From LZORAL124-50-18 sp051208045 (lineage in GTDB: Bacteria > Pseudomonadota > Gammaproteobacteria > Pseudomonadales > Oleiphilaceae): 64,000 nucleotides of DNA. The notes below the pieces were generated by a model that was given only the letters and a program-made list of their open reading frames with translations, ran no database searches and was not told the origin of the DNA. The stretch is from NCBI GenBank assembly GCA_051208045.1, contig JBPJFY010000003.1, forward strand, positions 1 through 64,000. Direction: 5' to 3'. Position numbers and translations under genes: made by a program. Position 1 is the first letter of the stretch; each line of letters starts with the position of its first letter. This document shows, piece after piece, positions 41,528-51,111 of the stretch.

Positions 41528-41896
41528 ATGGCAGATTCAAAAAATTCCATTGTGGTGCTCATTACGAGCGCCCCTTATGATGGCATCGCCCACCGGGAAA
41601 CCATGGATGCTGTATTGGCAATGGCTGCCTTTGACCAGCCTGTACAACCGATTTTTCTGCACGATGGGGTCTTCCAATTGCTGAACGAGCAGAATCCTGA
41701 GCGCATCAGCCAAAAGAATATCTCAAAAATGATCACTGCCCTGCCCTTATACGGGATAGAAAGCGTTTATGCGCTCGACGACTCCCTCTCTGAACGTCAG
41801 GTCAGTCCTCAGCATCTATTGTCACTTACCACCGTGATCGACCGACAGTGCATGAACACGCTGATTCAAGGTGCGTCCCATGTTTTTTCATTCTAG
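41528..41896 (+). CDS. tusC: Sulfur relay protein TusC
   Basis: A 122-residue DsrF-like subunit of the TusBCD hexamer; it is structural and lacks the reactive cysteine site. VVLITSAPYDGIAHRETMDAVLAMAAFDQPVQPIF is the family pattern. It starts 10 bases after tusD. Confidence 0.88.
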   Translation: MADSKNSIVVLITSAPYDGIAHRETMDAVLAMAAFDQPVQPIFLHDGVFQLLNEQNPERISQKNISKMITALPLYGIESVYALDDSLSERQVSPQHLLSLTTVIDRQCMNTLIQGASHVFSF

Positions 41897-41910
41897 ACGT
41901 TGAGTAGCCC

Positions 41911-42204
41911 ATGACTTTACATATCATTTCAAAGCACTTCACCAGCAGTGAGGAGAAAGCCCTGATACAGGGGAACGTGCTCAGCGAGGATGCTTGTATC
42001 TTCATCCAGTCCGGTGTGTACCACTGCCAGTCCGGGTTTGTGAGCACATTAGCTTCGGTGAGCCCGGAGGTGAGCCTCTATGTATTGGAAGACCACCGCC
42101 TGGCCAGAGGATTAAACCTACCACTGCCAAAAGGTGTACAATCGGCCACAATGAAAACGTTTGTCACACTCACCGCAACACACAACAAAACAATCACCTG
42201 GTAA
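41911..42204 (+). CDS. tusB: Sulfur relay protein TusB
   Basis: A 97-residue DsrH-like subunit completing the TusBCD hexamer. It shows MTLHIISKHFTSSEEKALIQ and ends YNKTITW-like (HNKTITW), as in E. coli. It starts 14 bases after tusC. Confidence 0.88.
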   Translation: MTLHIISKHFTSSEEKALIQGNVLSEDACIFIQSGVYHCQSGFVSTLASVSPEVSLYVLEDHRLARGLNLPLPKGVQSATMKTFVTLTATHNKTITW

Positions 42205-42207
42205 TCT

Positions 42208-42537
42208 ATGGCAGAACAACGGGGCATGAAAGAACACCGGGACAGTGAAGGCTTTTTGCTTGCCTACGAAAACTGGAATGAAACCCTGGCGTGCGAAATC
42301 GCGGCAGAGGAAAACATTACACTGACCCAACCACACTGGGAGATTATTCACTTGGTCCGGCAGTTTTATGCACAATTTGATTTGGCCCCGGTGAATCGCG
42401 CACTCGTAAACCATGTCAAATCCGAATTAGGGGAAGAAAAAGGTAACAGCATCTACCTGATGCAACTATTTCCGGGAAGCCCCGCCAAACTGGCCGCCAA
42501 GATCGCGGGCTTACCCAAACCGGCTAATTGCTTATAA
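42208..42537 (+). CDS. tusE: Sulfur relay protein TusE/DsrC-like
   Basis: TusE accepts sulfur from TusD and delivers it to MnmA. The 109-residue protein ends in the hallmark IAGLPKPANCL, whose penultimate cysteine carries the persulfide. The helical middle, LTQPHWEIIHLVRQFYAQF, is typical. It begins 3 bases after tusB. Confidence 0.93.
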   Translation: MAEQRGMKEHRDSEGFLLAYENWNETLACEIAAEENITLTQPHWEIIHLVRQFYAQFDLAPVNRALVNHVKSELGEEKGNSIYLMQLFPGSPAKLAAKIAGLPKPANCL

Positions 42538-42548
42538 AGAGTCCACTC

Positions 42549-43568
42549 ATGACAACATTACCGCCAAACGAATCCAAACATACCTATGAAGAGCACCCTT
42601 TCGCACAGTACGTAAGAATTCTGGGTAAAGGGAAAAAAGGCAGCCGGTCTCTCACCCGGGAAGAAGCATACGATGCAATGAAGCAAATTCTGGCTGGCGA
42701 AGTGGAAGAGGTTCAACTCGGTGCATTTCTTATGCTGCTTCGCGTTAAGGAGGAAACCCCGGAAGAGCTGGCAGGCTTTGTCGAGGCAGTGAAAGCCACA
42801 ATCAAAGCGCCTGAAGGAATTTCCGTTGATTTGGACTGGTCCTCTTACGCTGGCAAACGCCGCCATTTACCCTGGTTTCTGCTCTCCATTTTTTGTTTGG
42901 CAAATCAGGGAGTGCGCGTGTTCATTCATGGCGCCAGCGGTCATACGAAGGGTCGCCTGTACACGGAAAACATGCTGGAAGCCCTTGGCTTCCGTGTGAG
43001 GCAAACCTGGAGCGATGTTCAATCCGATCTGGCGGAGCAAGGGTTCAGTTATTTGAAACTAGCCACCATCTCTATCGAGCTGGACAGGATGATCAATTTG
43101 AGACCGATCCTCGGACTTCGCTCCCCCGTGCATTCACTGTCACGATTGATCAACCCACTCGATGCTCCCGCCGTCGTGCAAGGGATCTTTCATCCGCCTT
43201 ACCTGAACCTGCACCAGCAGGCCGGCGCATTATTGAATTACCAGCATTTTACGGTCATTAAAGGTGAAGGGGGTGAAATTGAGCGTAATCCGGACAATGA
43301 CATGCTGGCGCAAAACAGCGACGCCGGCACATGCTCCGAAGAAACCTGGCCCGCGCTTTTTGAAAAACGTCACATCAAAGGACAGGATTTGTCTCCGGAT
43401 TACTTGAAAGCCGTTTGGCGGGGCGAGCAATCAGATGAGTATGGTGAATCCGCCGCCATATCTACCCTCGCCCTGGCACTGAAAACCATGCAGCGTGCGA
43501 CAACTCAGGAAGACGCGCTGGTACTGGCCAAACAGTTCTGGGATAACCGAAACAAACGTTTCATTTAA
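42549..43568 (+). CDS. ybiB: TrpD2/YbiB-type nucleic-acid-binding protein of the glycosyltransferase family 3 fold
   Basis: The 339-residue protein resembles anthranilate phosphoribosyltransferase (TrpD) but lacks its substrate loop; YbiB of E. coli is such a TrpD2 and binds nucleic acids. Visible parts are LTREEAYDAMKQILAGEVEEVQLGAFLMLLRVKEETPEELAGF and HGASGHTKGRLYTE. ATG 42549 is chosen over a TTG/ATG run starting 42528, since AAAGAG lies upstream and the gene order tus-ybiB is common. It ends over the converging hydrolase gene by 8 bases. Confidence 0.82.
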   Translation: MTTLPPNESKHTYEEHPFAQYVRILGKGKKGSRSLTREEAYDAMKQILAGEVEEVQLGAFLMLLRVKEETPEELAGFVEAVKATIKAPEGISVDLDWSSYAGKRRHLPWFLLSIFCLANQGVRVFIHGASGHTKGRLYTENMLEALGFRVRQTWSDVQSDLAEQGFSYLKLATISIELDRMINLRPILGLRSPVHSLSRLINPLDAPAVVQGIFHPPYLNLHQQAGALLNYQHFTVIKGEGGEIERNPDNDMLAQNSDAGTCSEETWPALFEKRHIKGQDLSPDYLKAVWRGEQSDEYGESAAISTLALALKTMQRATTQEDALVLAKQFWDNRNKRFI

Positions 43569-44406
43569 AAAAACGATTGACCCGTTGTGCCACATCCCTG
43601 GGGCACTCCTGCAAATGCAGGTGGTGGCCCCCTTCAAGCATTTCATAGCGAAAATCCGATATGATCTTCGCCCGTGAGTTAAAATGCGGGCTGGATGCCA
43701 GAAGTCCTTTGTTCGCAAATACACCATAAACCGGGCACGTTATCGCCGCCAGAAAAGCGTGCACTTGCGATTCGGACAATCGCATCAGTGAAGCGTGGCG
43801 TAATCGACGATCTGATCGCCAGGTATAACCCCCGGCCTCTTCATTTAAACCCCGTTCCAGCAGAATCCGGATGGATTCCTCCGTAAGATTGCCCATTCCC
43901 AGCTTCCGCGCACTGATCGCTTCTTCCGGCGTGGTATAAACCGGTGCAGCACGCGGTGTTGCCAGTATCTTGTCAATTGCGCTGCCGAGCTGTGACGCGA
44001 TGTTTTCCTCTTTAGAAGCAATCGGGCCTAATGCGTCAATCAAGAACAGCCTCTCCACCCGTTCTGGTACCGCTGCGGCCCAAAGACTCCCAACCACCCC
44101 GCCCAGTGAATGCCCCACTACGCCGATTTTGGGAAGTTTCATAACGCGGGCAAACGCTTCACAATCCTGCACATATTCCAGTAAATGGTAGTTTTCACTC
44201 ATCGATCGATGGTCAGATGCGCCGTGCCCAGGAAAGTCCAGTGCGAACACATGGAATCGATTCAAATCCAGGTGGGGATTCATGTTGTCAAACGAGTTCG
44301 CATTGTCTAACCACCCATGTAACTGAATAAGGGGCGTGCCACTTGTGTTTCCCCACTCTTTGTAGGCCAGCTCAATTCGGCCAATGTTTACCCGCGTTTC
44401 AACCAT
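43561..44406 (-). CDS. Alpha/beta hydrolase
   Basis: A 281-residue alpha/beta hydrolase with oxyanion HGWLDN, FPGHGASD, nucleophile GHSLGG and histidine in EGGHHLHLQ. Such proteins include esterases, epoxide hydrolases and haloalkane dehalogenases; this one groups by eye with the MEST/epoxide-hydrolase-like branch. ATG 44406 has GGTGA upstream. A long version from 44454 would add 16 residues and overlap the neighbour's start. Confidence 0.87.
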   Translation of the reverse strand: MVETRVNIGRIELAYKEWGNTSGTPLIQLHGWLDNANSFDNMNPHLDLNRFHVFALDFPGHGASDHRSMSENYHLLEYVQDCEAFARVMKLPKIGVVGHSLGGVVGSLWAAAVPERVERLFLIDALGPIASKEENIASQLGSAIDKILATPRAAPVYTTPEEAISARKLGMGNLTEESIRILLERGLNEEAGGYTWRSDRRLRHASLMRLSESQVHAFLAAITCPVYGVFANKGLLASSPHFNSRAKIISDFRYEMLEGGHHLHLQECPRDVAQRVNRFFK

Positions 44407-44509
44407 GTCACCGTATCCAGAACAATTCATCAATTTCGCAATCAGGATTGACAACTATACTTATCGAAGACCCAACAGCAAGCTTATTCGTTACGAGGCG
44501 CTCAAGATC

Positions 44510-45412
44510 ATGAACGATGAATTCTGGCAAAGTGAAGACCGCGACATACAGGAGGCAGAGTTACGCGAGCAATTACAGCAACGTGCCAGAACAGGCGAGC
44601 CCATGCATGCATTTAAGTTGCAACGCCTGGATCTGCAGGGATTGGACCTGGTCAATCATGACCACAAATCCGGCTACCAACTTATTCACGCTGATCTGTA
44701 CCGGTCAAATCTGGCGGGAGGACATTTTTTTAATGTCGACTTTCATGGCACCTCATTAATGAAGGCAAACCTGGAGAATGCGAACCTCAACTATGCTGAC
44801 CTCTCTGACTGCAATCTCCTTGGTGTAAACCTGAACAATGCAAAGCTAGAGCATGTTAATTGGGGAAAGCGCCTTCTTCAGGAATCGTTAGCTCGAAAAA
44901 CGAAAGTCCGGGCAGAAAAAGTCGACTACTACCAACAGGCGGAAGAGATCTACCGAAATTTGCGGAAAGTCACCGAAGCCCAGGGATTATTCGAGACAGC
45001 AGGGCTGTTTTTCCGCAAAGAGATGGTGATGCGCCGCTATCAGATGCCGAGAAACAGCAGCAAGCGCTTCATCTCTAAAATGGTGGACGTGTTCTGTGGC
45101 TATGGCGAAGTACCGATGCGCGTGGTGGTATTTTCTTTAATTGCCATTTTTCTTTTCGCCACGGCGTACTTTTTCAGCGGTATTCAGGAGGGAGGGCAAC
45201 TCGTTTCCCTCACAACAAGCCATTCGTTCTTGCACGGCATAGAAAACTATGCCCGATGCATCTACTTCAGCATTGTTACCTTCACGACACTAGGGTATGG
45301 CGACATATCCCCCATTGGTTTTTCTCGCGCTATTGCCGCGACCGAAGCGTTTATCGGAAGTTTTACTCTCGCACTCTTCGTTGTGGTGTTCGTTAAGAAA
45401 ATGACGCGATAA
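44510..45412 (+). CDS. Pentapeptide-repeat protein fused to a two-helix potassium channel
   Basis: Residues about 40-120 carry A(D/N)LxX pentapeptide repeats (ADLYRSNLAGG, ANLENANLNYADLSDCNLLGVNLNNAKL) that fold as a beta-helix. Two membrane helices follow, about 203-223 and 275-296, flanking a pore helix and the potassium filter TTLGYGD (259-265). The linker (120-200) is helical. The start is uncertain: ATG 44510 has GAGG 11 bases away; ATG 44405 would overlap the hydrolase gene's start. The N-terminal domain is unlike the usual RCK or cyclic-nucleotide sensors. Regulated potassium conductance is likely; the signal is unknown. Confidence 0.82.
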   Translation: MNDEFWQSEDRDIQEAELREQLQQRARTGEPMHAFKLQRLDLQGLDLVNHDHKSGYQLIHADLYRSNLAGGHFFNVDFHGTSLMKANLENANLNYADLSDCNLLGVNLNNAKLEHVNWGKRLLQESLARKTKVRAEKVDYYQQAEEIYRNLRKVTEAQGLFETAGLFFRKEMVMRRYQMPRNSSKRFISKMVDVFCGYGEVPMRVVVFSLIAIFLFATAYFFSGIQEGGQLVSLTTSHSFLHGIENYARCIYFSIVTFTTLGYGDISPIGFSRAIAATEAFIGSFTLALFVVVFVKKMTR

Positions 45413-45418
45413 CTATTG

Positions 45419-46195
45419 TTATGCAGCACCAGTAAACAGACGGCAAAAATTCTCCGTCGTTTGTTCGGCCAACGCCTCAACGGATACGCCCCGCAACTCA
45501 GCCAACAGTTTAGCTACCTCCGCCACAAAGGCAGGTTCATTCGATTTGCCTCGGTAAGGCACCGGTGCCAGATACGGGCTATCGGTTTCAATGAGCATCC
45601 GATCCATAGGCACTTTCATCGCCACAGCACGCAGCTCTTCGGCATTTTTGAAGGTGACAATGCCTGAAAACGAGATATAGAAACCGAGATCGAGCGCCTG
45701 TTTAGCCATGTCCCAGCTCTCGGTGAAACAGTGCATTACCCCGGCCACGGAGGTATCTGCATGTTGCTTCATAATTGCGATGGTATCTTCGCGTGCATCG
45801 CGAGTGTGGATGATCACCGGCTTTTTACAGGTTTTGGCTGCGACCAGGTGATGTATGAATCGGGATTGTTGTTGATCTTTTGTGTCGGCCCCGTAGTAAT
45901 AGTCCAACCCCGTTTCTCCAATGGCAACCACTTTGTCGTGGTTTGCCAACGCAACCAGCCTCTCTACCGTAGGCTCTTCCCCCTCATGGGAAGAAGGGTG
46001 AACGCCAACAGATGCGTAAATATCCGAATGCGCTTCTGCAATGGCAAGCACGTCGCTGAAGTGTTCAAGATCGATGCAGACGTTAAGCATTTTATCCACA
46101 CCTTCAGAGCGAGCGAACGCCAGTGCGGCACTTAATTCACCCTGATACTTCTTTAAATTCAATCGATCCAGATGGCAATGCGAGTCAACAAACAT
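45419..46195 (-). CDS. TatD-family metal-dependent hydrolase (YcfH-like)
   Basis: A 258-residue TIM-barrel hydrolase with DSHCHLD for metal, GETGLDYYY, PVIIHTRDARED, HCFTES and ETDSPYLAPVPYRGK, all family signatures. TatD-like proteins are metal-dependent DNases of uncertain role. The order holB-pilZ-tatD is conserved in pseudomonads. ATG 46195 gives MFVDSHCHLD. It lies 65 bases downstream of pilZ. Confidence 0.93.
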   Translation of the reverse strand: MFVDSHCHLDRLNLKKYQGELSAALAFARSEGVDKMLNVCIDLEHFSDVLAIAEAHSDIYASVGVHPSSHEGEEPTVERLVALANHDKVVAIGETGLDYYYGADTKDQQQSRFIHHLVAAKTCKKPVIIHTRDAREDTIAIMKQHADTSVAGVMHCFTESWDMAKQALDLGFYISFSGIVTFKNAEELRAVAMKVPMDRMLIETDSPYLAPVPYRGKSNEPAFVAEVAKLLAELRGVSVEALAEQTTENFCRLFTGAA

Positions 46196-46260
46196 GGTTC
46201 CGCCTACAGTCAGAGAAAGCGGACTATTGTAAAACCCTGCACTGGAAAAGCAATGTTCGT

Positions 46261-46611
46261 CTACATTGTGTGGGTTTGGCGATCGGAAGTGATGGAACCG
46301 GCAAGGTAGGTTTCTATTTTGTTGCGGGCATTTTCAGCATCGTCATTAAACTGCACACCAATGCCGGCTGCACGGTTTCCCTGAGCGCCCTTGGGGGTGA
46401 TCCAGCATACTTTGCCAGCCACTGGAATTTTCTCTACCTCATCCATCAGATTGAGCAAGAGAAAAACTTCGTCCCCCAGCTGATAATTCTTCGCAGTGGG
46501 AATAAATAATCCCCCGTTTTTGATAAAAGGCATGTAGGCCGCGTACAGTACGGCTTTGTCTTTAATGGTGAGCGTGAGTATCCCGTGGCGTGCGCCCATA
46601 CCTGGAGGCAT
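46261..46611 (-). CDS. pilZ: Type IV pilus assembly protein PilZ
   Basis: PilZ is needed for type IV pilus assembly with FimX and PilB. Unlike other PilZ domains, the pseudomonad prototype does not bind cyclic di-GMP. The sequence contains ARHGILTLTIKDKAVLYAAY, FIKNGGLFIPT, KVCWITPKGAQGNRAAGIGV and ends RQTHTM, nearly the Pseudomonas protein. It lacks the RxxxR binding motif. 116 residues is normal. Confidence 0.95.
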   Translation of the reverse strand: MPPGMGARHGILTLTIKDKAVLYAAYMPFIKNGGLFIPTAKNYQLGDEVFLLLNLMDEVEKIPVAGKVCWITPKGAQGNRAAGIGVQFNDDAENARNKIETYLAGSITSDRQTHTM

Positions 46612-46747
46612 AGAATTCCAACCCGATAAAATTATTTCAAGAACACACCAATGCGGCGGTGATGAGTCGCTGCCCTCACCTCATTGGCCATTTTCATCTC
46701 ACTATTAAAAGTATCCTAAAATCACGAAAAATCAACCTGTTGTTCGT

Positions 46748-47785
46748 TTACGATTTTATGGTGCGAGCATGATCCATCAGCCGTACCCAACCGTTGACCA
46801 TTGACTCAAGCAACAGCGTCTGGTTCAAGTTTGCGCCATGTAAACAGTCCTGTCGCCGCAATAGCAGCTCATCACGAAATTCATACAGGTTCTCCATGGT
46901 ATTCCGAGTTGCCAGATAATGAAACATGCGCCCCCCCGTCCGGCTTTCCAATGCCTCAAACTGCTGGCCCATCACACTTTTTATCATGGCGTCTAACCAA
47001 ATTACCTGACACTCAATAAACTGATCGATGCCCAGGTCAAAAACGGTCGAAAACTGTTCCGCAAACTCAACCGCAGACGTTTCTCCTTTGATGGTTTCAC
47101 CAACCGCCTGTATCAGTGCATTTTCCTGCTGCAGGCCATTATTTTCTATGATGTTTTTTGCGCGCAATGGGCTGCCATGAGCCAGATTCAATGCCGCCTG
47201 GGCATCAACATCGTCCACGGCTGCTGTGCAGTTATCACGTAACCAGGCCAGCGCTTCTGCGTTCTGCGGGGTAGGTAGTTTAAGAATCTGGCATCGCGAG
47301 CGAATGGTGGGCAACAGTGGCCCCTGCTGATCGTCCAGAAGCAGGTATAAAGTATTGTCAGAAGGTTCTTCCAGATTTTTTAACAGTGCGTTCGCAGCAT
47401 TGATATTCAATGCTGACGCAGGATCAAGAACAACGATTTTTAGCGCATTGATTTGTGCCGACTGTCCAACGAAATCACCTATCGCCCGCACCTGATCCAC
47501 TTTAATGAATTGACTTCCCTCTTCAGGCGCACAGACAAGCACATCCGGATGGGTGCACGCCTCAAACAACCGGCAATTTCGGCACACCTGGCACGGTGGT
47601 GCCGCTTCTCCTGCACTGCCAGTCGAGTTTTCCATACAACTCAATCCCTGCGCCAGGTATAGCGAAAACTCACTCTTTCCCATACCCTCTGCGCCGGAAA
47701 GAATCAGCGCATGAGGCAGCGAACCGGATCGATAGGCAGTTATCACGTTATTGTAGGCTTGCTCAAACCAGGAATAGCTCTGCAC
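46748..47785 (-). CDS. holB: DNA polymerase III, delta-prime subunit
   Basis: HolB is part of the clamp loader. The 345-residue sequence has a P-loop-like GAEGMGKSEF, a zinc-binding CQVCRNCRLFEAC, LLKNLEEPSDN and the TIRSRCQ arginine-finger motif. The start is GTG 47785 with AAAAGG upstream. tmk, which usually precedes holB, is missing; instead a transglutaminase-family gene lies upstream 40 bases away on the same strand. Confidence 0.93.
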   Translation of the reverse strand: MQSYSWFEQAYNNVITAYRSGSLPHALILSGAEGMGKSEFSLYLAQGLSCMENSTGSAGEAAPPCQVCRNCRLFEACTHPDVLVCAPEEGSQFIKVDQVRAIGDFVGQSAQINALKIVVLDPASALNINAANALLKNLEEPSDNTLYLLLDDQQGPLLPTIRSRCQILKLPTPQNAEALAWLRDNCTAAVDDVDAQAALNLAHGSPLRAKNIIENNGLQQENALIQAVGETIKGETSAVEFAEQFSTVFDLGIDQFIECQVIWLDAMIKSVMGQQFEALESRTGGRMFHYLATRNTMENLYEFRDELLLRRQDCLHGANLNQTLLLESMVNGWVRLMDHARTIKS

Positions 47786-47825
47786 AGTGAACCTTTTCCC
47801 CTTATATCAAAAAAACTTTATTAGA

Positions 47826-49889
47826 TTACCATTTTCGAAGTGTATTTTTTTGCTTAATCTGTCTCAACTGCTTTTTCCCCTGACTTACCTGCCTCCGGAA
47901 CTGAGTCAGCGCATTAGGGTTGCCTGCCGGGCTCGCTGAGGAATACCGCAGCGCTACGAACGCATTGGTCACCTCATTGATCACTCTTGCCCCCTCCGGA
48001 AACACGCTTTTTGCACGATCGGCAAAGTCCCTGGGGCCTTCCGTAATCAACCGTTCAACACCGAACGGTTTTAATGCGGCGCAAAAAGCCAGGTACAGCT
48101 TAACCTCCTCTGCCTGTGCCTGTTTTCTCGTTCGAATGTACGACCAACCATACAGCGCAAGAAAGGCGACCACCGAAAGTCCCACCAATGCCCCGGCCAT
48201 AAACAGAAGGCTGTCATTATTAAACCACTCGGTGAGCACGGACGACTGAATTTCTTCGTTGTACCCCACCACCCATTTTTGCCAATTGTAGTTCACTGCA
48301 TCCAATTGCCAGCGCAACCAGTTCACCACGCCAATATGGGCAAATCGGCTGGCTGAAAACGCATTCTTTTCGAGGAATGATCCCTCCTCTCGGACTGCTT
48401 CCCGAATGCCCGTATCAATGCGTGCTGGTGCAACATACGCGGTAGGATCAATACGCACCCAACCTTTACCTGCCAACCAAACCTCCACCCACGCGTGCGC
48501 ATCAAACTGGTGGACAACCAGATAGGAGCCATCCTGAGAAAGATCGCCCCCCTGATAGCCAACAATAACGCGCGCCGGAATTCCCGCCAACCGCGCCAGA
48601 AAGGCAAAACTGCCTGCATAGTGGGCACAGAAGCCCTGACGTGAACTGAAGAGGAAGTCATCGACGGCCTGTTCACCATTCTCCGGTGGGCGTAAAGTAT
48701 ACTGAAAGCCTTCCCGCTGAAAAAACTCCAAAATATTTCCAAGATACCGTTCAGCGTTTTTACCTGACTGTTGCCACAACTCACGCCCGAATTCTCGCGT
48801 TTGGGGGTTCCTGGAACGTGGCAGAATCTGGTAGCGCCTGAGCTGAGCAATGCTCTTATCCTCTTCAGCCTGCCCTACATCCCGAATATCCGCCTGATAC
48901 AGCGTCGCCTGAAAAATGTTTTGCTGGAATCGAATCAAGCCTTCGTCCGAAAGTCTGATATTGCTGCTGGCAGGTACACTGTTTTCCAACGCAAAAGCCC
49001 AGCGCTTCTCTGTCGGCTCGATGATCACTTTATAAGCAGCTTCCGACACGCGATCGTCCAGGCGCACATCCACAATCTTTCCAATGGGGGCGTACGGCTG
49101 AATTTCGCTGGCAGACCAGGCTCGCCCGTCAAACTGATCCAGAATCAACCCGCGCCAATAGAGCGATTTTTTCTCAGGAATCTCCTGCTGAAACTCCACC
49201 CGGAATGCGCGCGCATCAGATTGCGCCAACTGTGAAATATCCCCGGGTGACATCGTATCGGAAATTCCGGTTCTTGCCTGACCCGAGTTCAGCGGCACAC
49301 TCCACAGCGGAGAAATACGCGGGAAAAATAGAAATAACACAATCATCACGGGCAGCGCTTGTAACAAAATAACACCGGTTTTCTTCACTCGAAAACCAAA
49401 AGACACTGCCGACTTGCTGGTGTGAATACTCAAGAGCAAATAAAACACCCACAATATGCAGCCCAACAGGTAAAGCAACGTGAACAATGTTTGATCGAAC
49501 AAGAACGCCGTCGCCATGAAATAGATCAACAGCAGCACATAGGAATACAAATCCCGATAGAATTTCAACTCAAACAATTTCAAACAAATGCTGATGGTAA
49601 AAAATGCGACGGCGGCATTGACGGTAAATTGCCACCCCAATCCGCCCCATAAAGCCAGAATCCCCCCGATAATCAGCACCGCTTTGCCGCGCCACCCCGG
49701 TAGTCTTCTGCCGAAGTGAGAGAGCCCAAAACGGCCAGCGACTAACAATGCGATGTAGCCACTCACCAGCAGAGGGAGCCGCGACAAATGCGGAAGCACG
49801 AGAAGCGTAAAGGCCGCCAGCACCATGACCACATCCCGATCAGAGATGAAGTCTATCCGACGCCCTTTTTCGCCGAGCAAACCAAACAC
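47826..49889 (-). CDS. Transglutaminase-like membrane protein (TgpA-type, DUF3488)
   Basis: The N-terminal 200 residues contain about six membrane helices. The periplasmic transglutaminase domain has the complete catalytic triad: C421 in GFCAHYAG, H465 in FDAHAWVEVW and D481 in RIDPTAYV. A C-terminal membrane helix (about 555-575) and a DUF4129-like tail finish the protein. P. aeruginosa TgpA is essential and of unknown substrate. GTG 49889 has GGAGG at ideal distance that overlaps the DUF58 gene's stop, so the two are coupled. Confidence 0.9.
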   Translation of the reverse strand: MFGLLGEKGRRIDFISDRDVVMVLAAFTLLVLPHLSRLPLLVSGYIALLVAGRFGLSHFGRRLPGWRGKAVLIIGGILALWGGLGWQFTVNAAVAFFTISICLKLFELKFYRDLYSYVLLLIYFMATAFLFDQTLFTLLYLLGCILWVFYLLLSIHTSKSAVSFGFRVKKTGVILLQALPVMIVLFLFFPRISPLWSVPLNSGQARTGISDTMSPGDISQLAQSDARAFRVEFQQEIPEKKSLYWRGLILDQFDGRAWSASEIQPYAPIGKIVDVRLDDRVSEAAYKVIIEPTEKRWAFALENSVPASSNIRLSDEGLIRFQQNIFQATLYQADIRDVGQAEEDKSIAQLRRYQILPRSRNPQTREFGRELWQQSGKNAERYLGNILEFFQREGFQYTLRPPENGEQAVDDFLFSSRQGFCAHYAGSFAFLARLAGIPARVIVGYQGGDLSQDGSYLVVHQFDAHAWVEVWLAGKGWVRIDPTAYVAPARIDTGIREAVREEGSFLEKNAFSASRFAHIGVVNWLRWQLDAVNYNWQKWVVGYNEEIQSSVLTEWFNNDSLLFMAGALVGLSVVAFLALYGWSYIRTRKQAQAEEVKLYLAFCAALKPFGVERLITEGPRDFADRAKSVFPEGARVINEVTNAFVALRYSSASPAGNPNALTQFRRQVSQGKKQLRQIKQKNTLRKW

Positions 49890-49892
49890 GGT

Positions 49893-50879
49893 TTATCCTC
49901 CGCTCACACTGTGTGTTGAAGAAAGCTGGCATAGGGCGAGCGCTCTGAGACAAGCCCGTTCATGACCAGATCCAGAATCAGGTTCAATACGTTCTGACTT
50001 CAAATCCAGTCCATAATAAACGCCCGATTTGGCTGCGCTGACCACATCAAAACACAAATGACTGAGTTTTTTCTCCAATGCCTGCCCGGCATAGTCATCC
50101 AGAGAAAAATAATGGGAGTCGGAGACTGGCCGCTCAAACTCCTTGATAAGCACATCCCCGCGTTTCGCATACTTTTTCCAATCCACCCGCTTAAGCGAGT
50201 CTCCTGGCGCATAGGTTCGAATGCCTTTGAAATCCTCCACCCCAGGCTGAGCCTGCAACTGCTCGCCCTCACGTGCGTCACTCCCCATTCGGTCCGGAGA
50301 TCCTTCAATCGGCTGAGGATAGATGAGCGCTTCACATTCGAGATCAATCCATGACCACGCTCGGATCAGACCAAATGGGTATCGTGTTTCCACCAACAAC
50401 CTGCCCGGAGTCAGCCAACCCCGTTGCAATGCCGTCATGGGTATGGCCAGTTTGATGACTTCTTTGTCGGAAGACACGTCCGGCGCGACTGCAACCGACT
50501 CGTCCGGCCAGCGTGCGGTAATTGAAAAATGCCGCATACGATTTTTACCGGACGAGACGGTCACTTCAAAATAACAGGTTTCACCCGCAAACACCGACTC
50601 AGCTTGCTTAAAACTGAACTTTAATCCGGACAGGTTTTGATACGAATGATAAATAATGACATGCAACAAACTGACGAGAAGAAAGGTCAGCAGATAAATC
50701 ATGTTGTTTTGATAGTTAATCGCCGTGAGCAGCAGGATCAGCAACAAAACACAAAACAACAACCCTTCCAGCGTCGGGAAAATAAAAATGGACTTCTGAT
50801 TCAGTGTCACTGACCTCGCCGGAGGAATACGTCTGTCCAACCACCGAGCCACCCGTTCCGACAACATACTGTAACTCAA
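49893..50879 (-). CDS. DUF58 family membrane protein
   Basis: A 328-residue protein with two N-terminal hydrophobic helices (about 32-65) and the DUF58 core VDWKKYAKRGDVLIKEFE near residue 222. DUF58 proteins have a von Willebrand-like fold and accompany MoxR ATPases and TgpA. Here the stop is 3 bases before the TgpA-type start but no moxR is found upstream; only a 230-base gap precedes it. The role is presumably envelope maintenance with the transglutaminase. Confidence 0.87.
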   Translation of the reverse strand: MSYSMLSERVARWLDRRIPPARSVTLNQKSIFIFPTLEGLLFCVLLLILLLTAINYQNNMIYLLTFLLVSLLHVIIYHSYQNLSGLKFSFKQAESVFAGETCYFEVTVSSGKNRMRHFSITARWPDESVAVAPDVSSDKEVIKLAIPMTALQRGWLTPGRLLVETRYPFGLIRAWSWIDLECEALIYPQPIEGSPDRMGSDAREGEQLQAQPGVEDFKGIRTYAPGDSLKRVDWKKYAKRGDVLIKEFERPVSDSHYFSLDDYAGQALEKKLSHLCFDVVSAAKSGVYYGLDLKSERIEPDSGSGHERACLRALALCQLSSTHSVSGG

Positions 50880-51111
50880 CCTTAATGTTTGCTACACAAA
50901 TAGAAAAACGTAACAATTTTCACGGTCTGTCCCCTTGAAAACCAGCGGCAATGACAAGATACTACCATAAGAAGCAACCAATCACGGGGTTTCGCGATCC
51001 TTGCTTTAAGCGTAGCCCGAATCTGTAAGAATCTCGACTTTTTGGCCGAGCAGTACGAGTCGATAATAACAATTGCAGAACACTGTCCACCAAGCACATG
51101 GGGATTCATCC

